Assembly: GCA_013399115.1 (NCBI GenBank)
Contig: VXAA01000904.1
Span: 907,434-971,433, forward strand
Direction of reading: 5' to 3'
Length of the DNA: 64,000 nt
DNA from: Anseranas semipalmata
Taxonomy: Eukaryota > Chordata > Aves > Anseriformes > Anseranatidae
Shown: one piece after another, positions 10,133 to 24,244 of the stretch
How positions within the stretch are numbered: position 1 is the stretch's first letter
How the letters are laid out: each line of letters starts with the position of its first letter
Notes under the pieces: generated by a model
Database searches by the model: none
Told to the model about the DNA's origin: nothing
What the model saw: only the letters and a program-made list of their open reading frames with translations
Position numbers and translations under genes: made by a program

Positions 10133-13100
10133 CTGGAATTTTATACATAGAAAACTTAATTGATGTGTGTATTGAATGTGAATGAGCATTAACATAGAAT
10201 GTATTTTATCAAAAAATATTGATTGCTTACTTTGACCAAATACACTTCTGTATTATCGTGTTACTTGTTCCATACTTACCAAACGATGCAGGAGATGCGG
10301 AACTGCCTTCGTTGTATCACAAAGTATTTATATATTTTATTTGTATTTTATTTTTTTCTCACTACCCCCACATTTTGAGGTTAGTAGCCTTTCGATAATT
10401 AATCAGGGGTAGCATGACCCCTGGCTAGGCTGCCCGACCGAGACACTGGATTTGTGAACACATGCGTAAATGCCTGCGCGTCTGGGGGCTCGGTGAGAAA
10501 ATGTGGGTTCAGAGCTCTGCCACTGCCTTGCTCTGAGCTTCGGGTAGATCTCAGCGGCTGGGCCTCTGAGAAATTCAGTGGGAGCAGAGGAATTCCTTTG
10601 AAAGTCCCACCTGCAGCCCTTCGTAAAAAGGGCCGGTGGTATTATTTGCCCACCAGCGTATAAAGCGCTTTTAGATCCGTGGGTGAGAAGAGGTACGCAT
10701 CGTCGTTGCTCATCCTCAGAGCAAACCATTAGCGAAAGGACGCAGAAGAGCCTCCCTTCTCCTCCCTCGCCCTTCTCCCGGGGGCGTTGCATCTCCTAGC
10801 TGAACAGAAATGTGCAGCGCGGAGCCTCTCGCAGGGCTGGCGCTGCTGAACGTGAGCTGCATGAGCGCAGCGAGCAGAGCGCGGCCCAGGGGCTCGGGAG
10901 CACAAGGGATGCCGGGGGAAGAACAGACCTCTGAGATGTGGCAACCAGGTTGGATAGCAGGGGCAAGTGTGGAAAAGGGCCCTGTCAGGGAGGTGCTGGG
11001 ATTTCTGAGACCACCCCAACCACCCTGCCAAGTATCCGCTTATCAAACCTCTGCAGTGTATAAGAAAAGCTGCTCTGGATGTTACGAGACCTGTTTTTCT
11101 GTTAGCATCCTGCCTGATGAATGCGTTGGGATGGTGATGGAGGAAGGGGTGGAGAAAAGGCAAACTAAAAAGCTTTCTCCTCCTCTCTTCCCCAGCGTTA
11201 TTATTTATGATATTGTGTGGGTAGGTAGGAGCAACAGGCAGGGAGCAGGAAGCTGCTTCATGAAGTGCACAGTAAAAAAACTCCTAAAAGGACTTGCTCA
11301 TGATGCAGGCAGCCAATTTGAGAGAAAACGTTGGCAAACTGTCTCCTCGCAGAGATGCGGGGAGTAAACACCCCTGAGCACGATGGCCTGTGCTCACCAC
11401 TTCATCCATCCTTCCCTTCTGTCCATCCTTCCCCCAAGTCCATCCTTACCGCTCCGTTCTCAGAAATTCCCACTCCCAGAGGAGGAGAAGTGGACAAAGG
11501 GGGAGAAGCTGGATGCCCCTTTCTGTAAATTGCTGAGCACAGGGAAATGCTTTGTTTTATCTTTCTAATTTTGGCAGGACCCCCCCGCCTCCCTGCAGCC
11601 TGTTTCTGCAGGCAGCTGCAGCTGGGAAGCCTTCACGTGATGGCCAGGCAGGAGTGACTTGGGGAGCTGGCTGTAGACCCTGGGACAGGCTGGGCTGGAG
11701 GTGGTCACCCAAGAGTCACCATGGACTGGCAGCTCAGGGCTGTCATTTCCAAGGCAGACACTAACATAAAGAGAATCCTTAAATTCAGTCCTTACCTCTG
11801 ATAGGAAGTGTTTTGAGGCCAGAATCTCTTGCCTTGGGTTTTTATCGGACTTCTTCCGAGACTTGGTTGCATTATTGCTATCTGATGTCTGTGGTAGGAG
11901 GATTTTGCACACTGCGAAAGGAAACCTGTTCACTTACCCACGCCTTCAGTGTGCCAAATGATCATTTACAGGCTCTAGGTTTGGCTTTTTTCTCATTGCT
12001 AAGTTTTTTTTTGAAGGAAGGAAATACCTGAAGGTGCACCTGTGTTATTACAAACCCCAGTTTCCACAGAGCTTGTAACACTGCGCTGTGTGTACGAGCC
12101 TGGTCAGAAATGCACAGATTAACGAAGAGGGCGTTCATTTGTCTGAAGAAACAACCTTCTTTGAACGAATAACTACTGACTACAGTAAAGCTCTCTGGTT
12201 TTGTGTAAAAAACGTTGAACTTTGAAATGCCCTGTCTGTGCTGACATGCTGCTGCTTATGTAGGCAAAGATCTGTGGTAGCACTGCATGCAAAGGATGTC
12301 TGCTTTCATCTTTGGGGGTGGTGGTGGAAATGCCAGCTCTGGATTTCAGTCAATACCATTTTTTTGTTGCCGAGTTTTCCTTTACTGATGCAGGGATCAG
12401 TCAGAGCTCAACACGTCAAGCAGAAATAATGTTGTGCCACGCCATGCAAAGACTGTCCTTAGCATGCTTTCCACCATTTGTTTTCTGGCTGGAAGATCTC
12501 TGTCTCTTTGGGACTACAAAGCTGTGAAACAGGTTGCCAAAGGATGTTGCCCTTTTGTTCAATGCTTTAAAAGGTGTAAGCCTCCAGTGGAGCCCTGCAT
12601 ATTCTTCTGTTCCTCCTTCCTCTCCCACCACCGAGGCATCAAATCCAACAGTGTAGTTACACCATAAGCTTGCCATTAAAGAGCTTACCAAACGCTGATG
12701 ACTTATGGAGTCTTTTCTCTGTGAGCAAAATCAACTAAACAGGGGTTCTGGTGGGGTAAAGCGTAGCTAAAATGTGTGTGGTGAAGGGAACGAGAGGCTT
12801 GTATTTCTTGAGCAGTGTCAAAGCATGGTGGGATAAACCTGGTGTTTGCAGGTGTAGGGAGGAGAAAATGATTCCATCTGAGCTTTGGGTATTGCAGGGT
12901 GGGATCCAGAACTGCCAGGTCTTTCCATTTAGTGCAGCCTGAGCCAGTAGATTTGCTGTCAGAACATGGGAATTGGTGGTAATATTTGTGGATAAGCAAG
13001 TATTTCAGAGCTCCCAGGTCCTCTTCTGTTTTGCACAGATGAGGGAGACATCTGTTCTAATTAAGAGACATGTAACAATGTTGAAATGAAAATTGGTGGT

Positions 13101-13959
13101 TCTGTTCAACTCATTTGTCTCTTTTACTTAAACACCACACTTTTAATTGTCAGTGTGACATCTTCTCACTCTGATTTAGTTGAAGGAACACTGCCAGTCA
13201 TTGCCTTTTGTCATGAGTCTCTGTCTGTGGGTTGAAGAACATTTTTCAACCCGTGGAAGAGCAAGTGCTTTAACTTAGCACTTCACCTTGCATTTTTGTC
13301 ACTTTCCATGGCGTGAGCACTCTGCAGGAGGACCATGGCAGTGATGTGCCCTGTGCTGCATCCAGAGCCCTCAGTGGCGGCTCTGAAGCCGTTCCTGATG
13401 GGGTGCCTGCCAGGACTAACTCCCTTCTGTTGATGAATGGTCCCAGCAGCACAAGCCCCACGACCTCTCGAGGGACACCTGGGTATGGTGGAAGCCACTG
13501 TGACAGTTGGGCTCTGGCTACTCCGCGCTCCAGCTCTCCAGAGTTGCATCACTCTTCCACCAATTCAAGAAATCAGGCTATCCCAGGGCTCTGATGGATT
13601 TTAGCTTTGTATCAAGGCAGACAGATCCACTGGAGGTCTGTGCTTTGTGTTGTCTCTATAAACTCCTGCCTAATGCAGTGTCTCCCACCAGAGCTGTCAC
13701 CAAGCAGAACCGGTTGGGAAATGCAGTTACCCCTCCTTAGGAGGTCCACGTGCTGTTTTAAGGAGCACATCAGAATTAATGCTTTCTTTCTCCAAGTCAT
13801 CATGTTCCTTCTTCTCTGTGAAAAGACTCATGCTTCCACCACTTGCTTAGTGAGTGATGAAACGCAATGTAAAAGTACATTTATTTTGAATACCTAGGAG
13901 TATGCATCTGTGCTTTTCACTGAGCAGTGCTGTTGTTGTGGAGGTAAAACTGAGGCAAG

Positions 13960-14085
13960 ATTTGCAGAAGAAGGTATAATACCTTTTATTAGCCAAACTG
14001 ATGCAGTGGGGGGAGAAGGCAAACAAGTGTCGAAGCTCCCAGGTGCCTGTCCATGCTGAAATGAAAGCAGCAATTGTGTGGGGCA
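13960..14085 (+). repeat. Possible ancient interspersed repeat fragment
   Basis: The text ggtataataccttttattag, then aagtgtcgaagctcccaggt and gcctgtccatgctg, resembles a widespread old vertebrate repeat whose copies contain a 'taccttttattagaccaac' block followed by an 'aagctttcgggt...cttcatcagg' block. The match is by memory and partial, so the family is not named. Confidence 0.3.
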
Positions 14086-17000
14086 GTCTGGCAGCACGTA
14101 GCCTCTCTCTTTAATGACCTTACCTTGCTCGTACACTTTTCTCAAGATATCGCAGCTGTAATGGTGCAGGGGAAGAGGGATTGTTTGGGCCAGGTTTTAT
14201 TTACAGCCAGTAGCAGTGCTGAAGGGCCCAGAAGTGGATGTCAGCTACGTTACACCCACCACAGGGCTCCTTGACACAGCGTGTGGAAGTGCCGTAGCGT
14301 ACAACGAGCTTCCAAGGCTTCATGCTTTGGGGTTTTATAGTAGTCCCCTAGAGGTCAGCAGAGCCTAAATTTTCAATCGACTTAAGCATTGCAGAGATGA
14401 TAAAAGCAACGTCGCTGCTAGCCTGCAAGACTCTGCTTTTGCTCTCTTGCAACCTCAGTTCTTGCTGGAGGAGGGGTCAGGCTGGGAAAGCAGCAGTCAG
14501 CACCCGGGATGGAAAGCCCTGCTTTGGAGATGGATGGGCTGAGAGCTCGCCATGGAGAAAGACCGTGCGGAGGAGGCTGAAGCAGCCTGAAGATGGGTGC
14601 TGGTGTTGTTAAACTTGCACAGGACAGTGGGAGCTGGTGCCTGCACCTCGTAGTCCTGGTGCAACCCATCCCACCTGGGACTGCAGCTGGACCGTACCCT
14701 GGCCACCTCTGGGGAGGAGGCCTTTCTCGTATCATGAGCACAGCCAGTGCTTTATGCAAGTCACCCAGGGAGGCAGGAGAGCTGGCTCGTATACGCCTTG
14801 AAAAAACACTGAGCCAAAGTGTTTCACTGCTGTTTAAATAAAGAACAATGAAAGCCCCCTCACTATTCATTAGGATATCATCACTTCAGTGCTGGGGAGG
14901 TGTGCTTTAAAAACAAGCCTCATCCACCAAAGGGTGTGAGCAAAAGGCTTAAGATTGTGCTTAAAGGCCAGTGCTTGATGAACTGGGGCCCCTGTAGATT
15001 AAAGCCTTGCCTGACCTAGTTCCCCTGCATACATGGCGCGAGGTCTCCAAGCTGCGTGGTTGGGTGGCTTTGGGTTTGTCCTCTTTCATGAGGCAGAAGA
15101 ATAGCTCCAGGCTTTGCTTTTCTTTAAATTATGGAACAGGAATACCAGCTTCCTCCTTTCCGCCTTTCTGTGGAGGACAGGAGAAGCGCTGAGGGAAGCT
15201 GTAGCCAGAACTGCATCCCGTCCTTCCAGGGAGAAGGTACGAGCTATGGCATCCGCTTGGCACAACCCTCTGTCTTGTTACCACCGGCCAGCGGCAGGGG
15301 AAGATTTTATGACTGCTGGCTTCAGAAGCAATGTCACATCAGCATAACCTACGCTGCAGCTGTGTTTTGTGGAGGTGGCCCTGTGCTCCAGCATCACAGT
15401 GGCTTTGCTGCTGCTGTTCGCGTTGGTTGCTCCCAACCTACCTCGCGTGGGCACTCGTTTTACCTGTTGCCCTGCCCAGGACTGGGGATGGTGCTGTGTT
15501 TCTCCTGGACCTTCTCAGCTTCTGGGGTTGAAGTGACCACGGAAGGGAGCTAGACTGTGCCACATTCAGACAACGTGAGGCTGACAAGCTGGTCACAGAC
15601 AGCTGCTCCACGTCCTACAATATTCCGGTCACTTTTCCATGGTACCAGGAGAGGGACAAAGTTTTGGCACAAGGCACTTAGGCTAGAGGGCACTGAGGAG
15701 AAACATGAGTGATGAGTCCTAACCCTGTTTGTGCCAGAAATCCCGGAGCTGGGCCAGGGCCGAGACCAAGACCCCAGTTCTTGTTGCCAGCCCCTGGAAA
15801 CACTTGGCCTTGCAGCCAGCAGCCTTGGAGAGGAGACCAGACACCAGTGCTGCATTCACCTGTAGGACACAGTCAGTGCACACAGGTGGAGCTGGCGTTA
15901 CCTTTCTCAGCGGTGAGTGGTGTTATCTCCAGTGGATGTGAGCTTGCATTCACCCTACATACTGCTCGCCCCCTCCCCAGCTACAGCTGCAGGCTAGATA
16001 ATTGTGAATGCAGTTGGCAAAAATGGCCTCTTTCTCCCCAGTTTTTCTCCCGGTCAATGTGCCCAGAGCTGTGGCTGCCTTTTTCCCCATTGTTTTGCTG
16101 GCCACCCTCCAAGCGTGGGGCTCCATTTTTCTCTGCATCCTTATGGATGATATGCTCAGCTCCAGCAAAGGCATTTGTTGAGAACTGAGACTCATATGCT
16201 TCATTAAAGAGGACATATTGTGCTTGAAACGCAGAGGATTCATACAGAAAATCAGTGCCAGTTTTTATCCCATCGCACTGTCCCTTTTGGTTAATAAAAG
16301 TCAGGAAATTTTTATATTGGTTCTTCTTGAAGGTTTTCATTATTCTATCACTTCTTGTTTGCTGTCTTTCCTTTTGTCTTTGCAAAACCTTTATCAGGGA
16401 AGGTTTTGAGCTGGCTGTGAGTCATGCAGCAGCAATGGGGAGCGGCTGCACCGAGCTGTGCATACCAAGCCTGCCAGTTTGTGCCCACTCAGGGCTTAGG
16501 ACAAAGGATGCTGGTGGGCCATCCTGCTCTAAATGGGCTTCCTGGCTGCAGAGCCTCTCTCTCCTCCTGAAGTTTTGTGTTGTTGCTGTAACAGACCACA
16601 CCAGAATTATTTATGCGAAGCACAGATTGCAAAGCACAGACCCCTGGGCCCTTCCTCATCTCCGTGAAATGTCTGAGCCCGAGTGCAAGGCAGCTTTATG
16701 GGTGCAGCAAGCTGTGAGCTGGAGATGTACAATGGGATAGCCAAGTGTTTGCTGCGGCCGCTCCAGCTGTGCGGCAGGACCTCCTTCTTCTGGTCCCAGA
16801 GCAGGGGTATGAGTTTTTCCAGCTCTGCCAGATAGCAGGAGGCACCTTTCTGGGAACTATTGTGGTATGGCTCTCGCTAGATTCCTTTAGGCTTTGTAAA
16901 TGTATAGTTTCTCGGTTGCGTCATCAAAAAAACAGGGAGGGAAGGCACTACCTGCAGAACCAGTAATGCAATCACCAACCGGGCTTCATCAGCACTCCCT

Positions 17001-20000
17001 GAACCATACCCAGCACATGTGAGCGGTTAATTAGATAACTGGCCCCATGCAGCATCCCTTGAAATAGATAGATTGCAGCACAGCAGCAGATCAGCAAAGG
17101 CATGTGCCATGAGCCCTGCGAACCTGGTTTTGTGCATCAGCGCACAGAAGAGCTCAAGAGGGCAACTAGGGATAGACTTACCATCTCCAGGGGCTTCAGA
17201 AACTCCTAGGAGGTGGTGGAGCTAGCATCTCAAAACTGGGAGGGGGGATGTTTTTGAAAAAGATGTCGTCTTTGTTACTGTTGGAACCAAGCAATGAACC
17301 ACAGCTTGTTCTTTTTCCTTCACAGGGGTGGCAGCTGACACAGCCAGCCCTGGAGGAGCAGCTGCATCGACCTCTCGCCAGCAGACTGCAGCTTGAGGTG
17401 GAGGGAAGGAGCCAAGGAGGAGGCATCTGGGAGGTCACAGACCCCACCTCAGCGTGGACTTGTGGTTCAGGAGCTGGCAGTGCACCTGAGACGAGGGAAG
17501 GGAATGGTAAAGAGGAGAAATGGAGGGACTGACAGACCATCATGTCGCAGGACTGATGGAGAAGGGGGTCAGTTTGACCTGGGATGGGACTGAGGAAGGC
17601 TTTGTGGCCTCATGAAGAAGGCTGGGCCACAGCAGGTGACAGATGTGGACATGAAGAGACGTAGTAGCCACTGATGGAGAGACATGCAGGCAAACGAGGC
17701 TGCAGCAAGTACCTCTGAGCAGCAATCACTCTCCTGCACCTCTTCTTCCTCCTCACCCTACCTGGTGTGGTGCTCCATGCCTGGTCCTGCACAGGCAAAC
17801 ACCTGCTCCAGGAGCTGCTTCCCTACCACTGCATCTTCTGCCTGGCAGGAAAAAGAGCATTTGGGGGGCCCAAACCCTTGCACCTGAGCACCAGCTTGCA
17901 GCCACGGTGCTCCGCACCGATCCTGCCAGCACGCTGAATGGGAACGGCTGCTCACTGCTGGGTCAGCCCTGTGGCTGAAGTCCCCCCGTACCCTTGCTCA
18001 TCTTCTCATGACATCCATATGCATGGATCACAGACATATGCATGTTATCGCGTTGCTGGTGCTTTCACCACCAGCCATTCTTCCAGAACAAGAAAATCAT
18101 GCTTTTCTTCCTAATAAAATTTCTTTCCTGCCGCTGGCCTTGTGGCATGGCTGTTTCACAATGTACAGCAAGCCTTGCCCACAGGACCTGCCCAGGCCTG
18201 CAGCTCCCGGCGCTCACCCAGGCTGAGCCCTGACAATTAGTGGGACAACAATACTGAGACTTAATTCAGTCAAAGCAAAACCAACAAATGCTGCCGTTCA
18301 GTCGCCTGCAGTGGCTTGACACATGCTGTTGTATTGAACATTTAGACAAGAGAGTAAATTACAACCCCAAGTCTCCCATCTCCATGTCAAAATGCTTTCC
18401 TTAGCAGAAAAGTGGAAGGGATGCTGGATAACATGTTTCTGACTACTACCACTGAAGCCAGGATGTCCAATGGGTGGCTCACACAGACTTGCAGGTCCTT
18501 GAACCTCTGCCTCAACAAGCTGCTCTCCTTTGCCTTTGCAACTGAAAAATTTCAAGCCGCCTGAATTTCTCCAGATCAGTCTCCATTTGCCTTGTTAAAC
18601 TTGTACTAGTGCACAATGAAAATATTTCTCTTTCCATAGGTTTCTATAGGTTAGTGTGGTACCAGCAGGGTACACAGCCATCACTCACCCGTCCAGCGGC
18701 CACCTGCGCAGGTGAAGCTGGCTGCTGCTGGCCATGCACAGGTGGACCTGTGGGTTTCATGGCAGTGGTGGCCACATGCTTCTGCATGGACAACGGTGCT
18801 CCCACAGCTATGGGCCCTGCTGACATCTCCACGGCCAAACCCCAGGGAAGCGCTCTTTGCAGGTCGTAGCACAGCTCACCGACCCCCTGACCAGCAGCAC
18901 GGCCCTTCCCTGCTAGCTGGGGCAGGTGTTTCTCCATGAAGCCTCCTTAGAAAGGTTTTCTCACCCCGCTCTTCTGCGCTCTCATTTTCTTCTCTGTCCC
19001 ACTGCAGAGAGGACAAGCTGCACTTGCTGCTGCTGCTACAGCAAGCCATGGCCAGCCTAGGCTGGCAGCGTGGGCATGAGGCTCCATGCGAATTATGCCT
19101 GACTCACCCGTGGAGGAAAACCCTACATGGGGAGGAAACAACAGTCCAGTGACTGTTTCTGTGTGGAAGCAGGAAAAGCCTCATATAATATCCCTCCTGT
19201 GCTGTGACCGCATTCCTTCAACACCACGTGAAAGTGTTCTTGCGTGAGGGTTGCCTCAGGAATGGATTGCTTTCTTCGCTTCTCAAAGTGAAGAAATTCC
19301 AGCTTTGTGGAGAAGTGCAAGGAGTGGAAGCACCCCAGGCTGGGCTGTTACTGGGGAAGCCCACAGGCACACTGGGTTTGTATCAGCCGGGAATGCACTG
19401 AGCAGGACAAGCTCAGCTCCTCTGCGGTGGATCTGACCCCTCGGCAAGTTAGCGCTCAGGATACCACGTGTGCCACTGTTTCTGTTTACTGATAAACTTG
19501 CTGAGGTGTGAAATCTGTGGGAGAAGAGAGCACGTGGTTAAAACTGATTTTACTGACACAGCTCAGCGGTTACAAGAGCCTCGTAGAAGTGTGGAGAGCA
19601 AAATGCCAGCCTCCTCTTCAGCTTAACCAGTGAATCTAAGAGCTGATTTTCAGCCAGTTCCTGCTCTTTTGGGCTGCCTAACCAACCTGTGCTGCTGCAC
19701 AGAGAACTCCTGGAGATGTTCCGGTGAAGCCTCTTCCTCCTGTCTGCAGGAGCTGGTGGTTCGTGGAGTCCCCTGCCCTGGTCCACCCTGCAAGCACACG
19801 TACCTGACTGCCAGAGGTGCCTCGGAGGGCAGGTGACGGGGATGCTCCCACGTGAGCCGCGGTGCCAGCGCGAGGAGGTGGCACATTTGTGCACCGCTTG
19901 CCAGCGCGGGGACCTTCCTCTCCAGCCCTGCCCTCCTCGCTCATCCCTGGCCTCAGGCCACAGCTGCAGCTCCCTGGCGAGGGCGGCACAGCTCTCCGCG

Positions 20001-23000
20001 GAGCTGCGAAAGGAGCTGGGCTACAAACCAACAAGAAGGGCAGCCAGGTCTCCTTCGAAGGGCTGTTTTAACCCTCCATGGTTTCAGGGGCTCATCTGCC
20101 GTTGTGCTGCTTCAACACCGGGAGCAGGGGACTGCAGCCCAAGGGGCCGGGGCCGGGGTGTCCATGGGTGGGAATGTCTTTGGTCAGCTTTGCTACCAGA
20201 GCTGGCAGAGCAACATCCCTGCAGCTCATCCCCGCCAGAAGTTCTCTCTGCTCGTCTCAGGCTCCCATCACTTTGCTGTCAGATTCCTACATTGCTTGAA
20301 GGAGTCGCATTTCCCTTTAGGGAGTAAATGGTTCGCATAGTTTGGCATTTATTCTGTCACGGCATATGTGGGACTATCATTAACATTAACAGGAATGACA
20401 CATCCATCCAGCAGAGAATAATCTGCTTAATGGCTAAATAGGAAAGCTGTGTGTGTAAAATGGTAGGCAGCTAGTCAGCTCCACAGGGCAGTTTTCCCTT
20501 TGATAAAATTGAAAATCATTTCAAAACAGGAAATGAGTTTTCCCTCTTTTTATTCAAAGTCCCATAAATACAAACACACCCCTTGACATCCATAGAAGTC
20601 TCCACTGTAAATGATGTATTTATAGGAGCGGACGTGCCATAGATGCCTTAATGTAACTCCAGCTTCTAGCTTCGTTAGAGAGACGGATCCTGAAGTGACA
20701 GATAGCCTGGGACAAAATTTATCTCGGCTCACACCCTGTGCCAACCCATGAACAGCTTTACAGGCTAAACTTAAGCATTCAAAGTTTCTACGCTGGAAAG
20801 CAGGAGAGCAAGGTGATTTGAAAGACAGATGAAAAAATTCAGGTGGATGATAGCTACCTGACTGGTAGAAGTATGTGTTACTGCCAAATATTTAGCAATT
20901 CTCAAGAAAAGATTGAAATCTGGGTGCATTTCATCAGAAAATTCAGATCAGTTATTCTTAAACCCATGCTATTCTTTCAACGATTAAAGTTGCGGCTACA
21001 CACTTGCATGAATAAGGTAGAAGTTCTTTGTTACGCAGGTTAATAAGTGAAATGGAAGAGAAGCAAGAGAAAACCGGAACTAGGGAAAAGAATCACTGGG
21101 TCCCAAATAGCAGTGAGGTTTGGGGCGATCGTCTGAACTGCTGCCTTCCCTGTCACACACTCAGCTCTTCAGCAGATGTACTTGCAGTTGCTATTTCTCG
21201 GTATTTAGAGTGCATCCCCCACTGCACTGCCCGCACAGGCTGCGAGGGATGCGTGCAGACAGCAGCAGCGGTGTTAATGGCCAACAGCACCTGCACGTGA
21301 ACGCGCACATTTTGGAGGCAGTCTTGCCCAAGCAGGACTTCATTCTGCAGTTTGGCCATCCGTTTCTCCCCCAGCCCCACTCTCTCAGTTGTACCAGTGA
21401 GAATGTTTGTTTAGGGCCACAAAAACCAGGACTGGAGGCCTGATTTGCCTGAAAAACAACCTGACGTACACACGAGGTTGTTTCTAGCCCAGGCTGGTCT
21501 CCAGGCTATTCCACCTTTTGGCCCAAAATCAGGAATCGATGGAACAATAGGGGGGGGTGTTTCTAAGGGGCAATGCATAGAAAGGGAAGAAGCCACTGCT
21601 GAAAGAATCGTGAGCCAAATCACTGCCTAAGATGATGGTCTGTCAGGTCTCCCGTACCTGCTTCACTGGTGTTTGCCTATGGACAAGGACATTTGTTCCA
21701 AGTTGCAACTAACCCCGACTTGCAGGCTGAGGCTGTACCTGAACAACAACAAATATTCAACTGCTTTAAATCGCGGCTGTGCTAATTAATGAATATTAAG
21801 ATATCGTTAAAAGAGCATGCACAGAATGGAAGCTCCTTTCAGTTGTCTCAAGGCCACAGAAGGACCTGGAGAAAATAGGACAAAGTGTGTTTCTTTATCT
21901 CTCCCTGCAAATTCCCACATTGCCACCCCCACCACTCACACGGGGCAAGCTTTTCTCTTGCTGCCAGCCACCAAGCAGCTCTTGGATGCTAGAAAGAAAC
22001 ATCCAGGCCAGATGTATGGGACCTAGGTCTGAGTTAGAATAAGCCCCCGAGCAGCTCACCTGGAGCCTGGGGACAGCGAGAGCCAGCTCCCCTGACCCCA
22101 CTAATGCCCCAGCAATCCTGGGGGGCCAGGCGTCCCCCCAGCAGCCTCAGCTTGGCTTTGGATAACTGGCAGAGTACCAGGCTCATGCTACAGTGCAGGC
22201 AAACTGCAAGCCAAAGGAACATCATCCCTGATATTTTGTTTAAACAACGGTTTCCCATATAAGCCACGTATGCTACAGCTGTATATGCTACAGCCCGATA
22301 ATTAACAGTTTGTTGATTATGCCTGGGATATATAATAAATACATTGTGGCCTGCCTTCTCCTCTCCCCATCCCAAATAAGGACTTACTGTAAGCGCCTGT
22401 CAGGGCAGCAAGGGATGAGGCTAACTCCTGACACGGGCTACCTCCGGCACAGGTTACCAAGAAGGGGGTGACAAATCCCCACCAGCAGGTCCTGTCCCTA
22501 GCCCCTTGTCTCCCTCCGCCTTTGCAGTTTCTGACCTCCCGTGGGAAGGGAGCTGTGGTGTAACCCTCCCCTCTTCCCCCAGCCTGGCTGCTGGGGGGGA
22601 AGCCAGAGCCCACGTGGTCCCCCCCCGGCCTTTCTGGCATCAGGACAGCAAAGCTCGCCCACAAAATAGAGGCTCATTAGAGCTTCACGTTACGAGCAGT
22701 GGGTGCTCTTCACTTAAGTAACAGGCAGTGTTCGTGAAAAAGCTTAGCCTGGGACAAGGGTCAAACAAAACCATGACTATGCTGCTGTTGAAGGAGGGAC
22801 AGCCTGGTGCAGACTCTTCCTAGCTTTTGTGGCTGCCCAGTGTTATCTGAAGAGATAAAGGGGGGGAGATCCAGTGAAGAGGGAATGGGGTGCTGGCTGG
22901 TGGAGACCGGGGATGCAAGAAAGCTCTGCAAATATCGCTGCTTGCTCTCAGAGGAGAAGGAGCTCAGGGCTGTGGCTGGCTTTGGGCAGTTTGCAAATGT

Positions 23001-24050
23001 GGGGGATCACATTTTATTTTTTGCTTGCGGCCACGCCATCTGCTGCATTAAAAAATGACCACGGGCAAAATCGGCACTGGACACAGCCGTGACACGGGGC
23101 GGAGGAACCATGCAGCAGTGCATCTGCGTCCCTGGCACGCAGCCCAGCAACTAACTGGCAGCGCAGGGAGAGGAGGGGAGGGGAGGAAGAGCTGCAGCCT
23201 CCGGAGCCCCCCACACCCCCGTGGCCATTCCTGCTCAGGCTAAATCTTCCTGAGCAGCAACCTCCCATGGCCATGGGGAAGCAGATCCCACCAGGCTGCC
23301 TCTGCTCTCCAGGCTCCACACCGTCCCTCTCGCCCTACCAGCTGCTTGTGATGGCAGCCAGGGCAATCCCAAAAGCAATAATTTGGGGTCAGGAGCTCCC
23401 TGACCCCTGCTCTAGCCGTGGCAGCTCCCCCATGTGCTAGCAGTCCCCAGGGGACATTAACTGGAGGGTGGATCGGGGTCTCGCAATGTCAGTGCTCTGG
23501 GAGCTATTCCTCTGCCTGGCTTTCGCTGCGGCTGCCACAGAGGGGTACGGATCTCTGCTGAGAGCTCGGTGTGCACTCACTGTGTCAATATTTAATAACG
23601 GTAATTAGTAACAGGCTGGGTGGCTCAGGAATTCACAGCTCAGCATTTACCTCATTCACGTCTCCCAGCTTTTGGGTGCGTAAGGGATATGTCTGCAGCA
23701 AGCAGAAGCAAAGGCTCGCGTAAGTGCCGCTGCCCCATTTTTTTGGTAAACATTTTATTTATAGGTCTTCACAAACACATGTTCCTTTTGCTCTGGTGGC
23801 TCATGACACTGTAAACCTAGTAACATAAGAACTGTATTTTAGGTCAAAAAAATTACTTTTGTAGCTAACTCATGAGCAGCTGTCCTTTGTTACCAGCCTG
23901 ATTTAAGGCTTTTAAGCTCCATGAACCAGTGGCGGTGCAGAAAGCATCCTCTTTCCTCTGAAAAGCGTGGCAAGCTAAGGCCCTGCACACATCACAGTGG
24001 CATGGTGCAGTGCGGGTGGCTCTAACCCTGCTCTACAGCAAAACTGAAAA

Positions 24051-24244
24051 AAGGTGACGGGGCACTGGCACAGGTTGCCCAGAGAGGTGGTGGGATCTCC
24101 CTCCCTGGAGATCTCCAAATGCCACCTGGACGTGGTCCTGGGCAACCTGCTCTGGGTGTCCCTGCTTGAGCACGGGGCTGGACCAGGTGGCCTCCAGAGG
24201 TCCCTTCCCACCTCAGCCACGCTGTGATCCTGTGATTCTGTGAA
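24051..24244 (+). mobile_element. CR1 LINE, 3' end fragment (avian type)
   Basis: The segment reads gggcactggcacaggttgcc, then cagagaggtggtgggatctc, later ggaccaggtggcctccagag and gtcccttcccacctc, ending in ctgtgatcctgtgattctgt. These are hallmark words of the CR1 3' end in order, including the terminal short repeat related to ATTCTRTGA. It is a 5'-truncated copy, the usual CR1 state, and carries no reverse transcriptase. It is only moderately diverged and is the best indicator that the source is a bird or another sauropsid. Long minus-strand frames over it are shadows. Confidence 0.92.

Larger units (their letters stand above)
9561..24050. other. Intergenic stretch, no supported gene
   Basis: The composition is relatively GC-rich and uneven. 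It contains a CpG-enriched patch at about 10740-10920, AT-rich conserved-looking blocks at about 9720-9850 and 20340-20560, and many open frames up to about 185 codons (for example 10810-11367). Those frames lack good exon boundaries and have Pro/Ser/Cys-rich compositions expected from GC-rich noncoding DNA. One acceptor-led open segment at 17326-17506 is weak. No tRNA, rRNA or clear retroviral structure was seen. Confidence 0.55.

Noticed and set aside
10810..11367. 185-codon + strand open frame next to a CpG patch
   Set aside because: I do not see codon-like bias or a recognisable domain. It is mentioned only as a possible noncoding promoter region.
12520..12590. CR1-like words (gaaacaggttgccaaaggat)
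   Set aside because: Only one short block matches. Flanking sequence does not continue in CR1 order, so I did not call it.
17326..17506. Acceptor-led open segment (GWQLTQPALEEQLHRPLASR...)
   Set aside because: The acceptor is good, but the possible donors (GAG|gtggag or ATG|gtaaag) are weak and no partner exon is evident.
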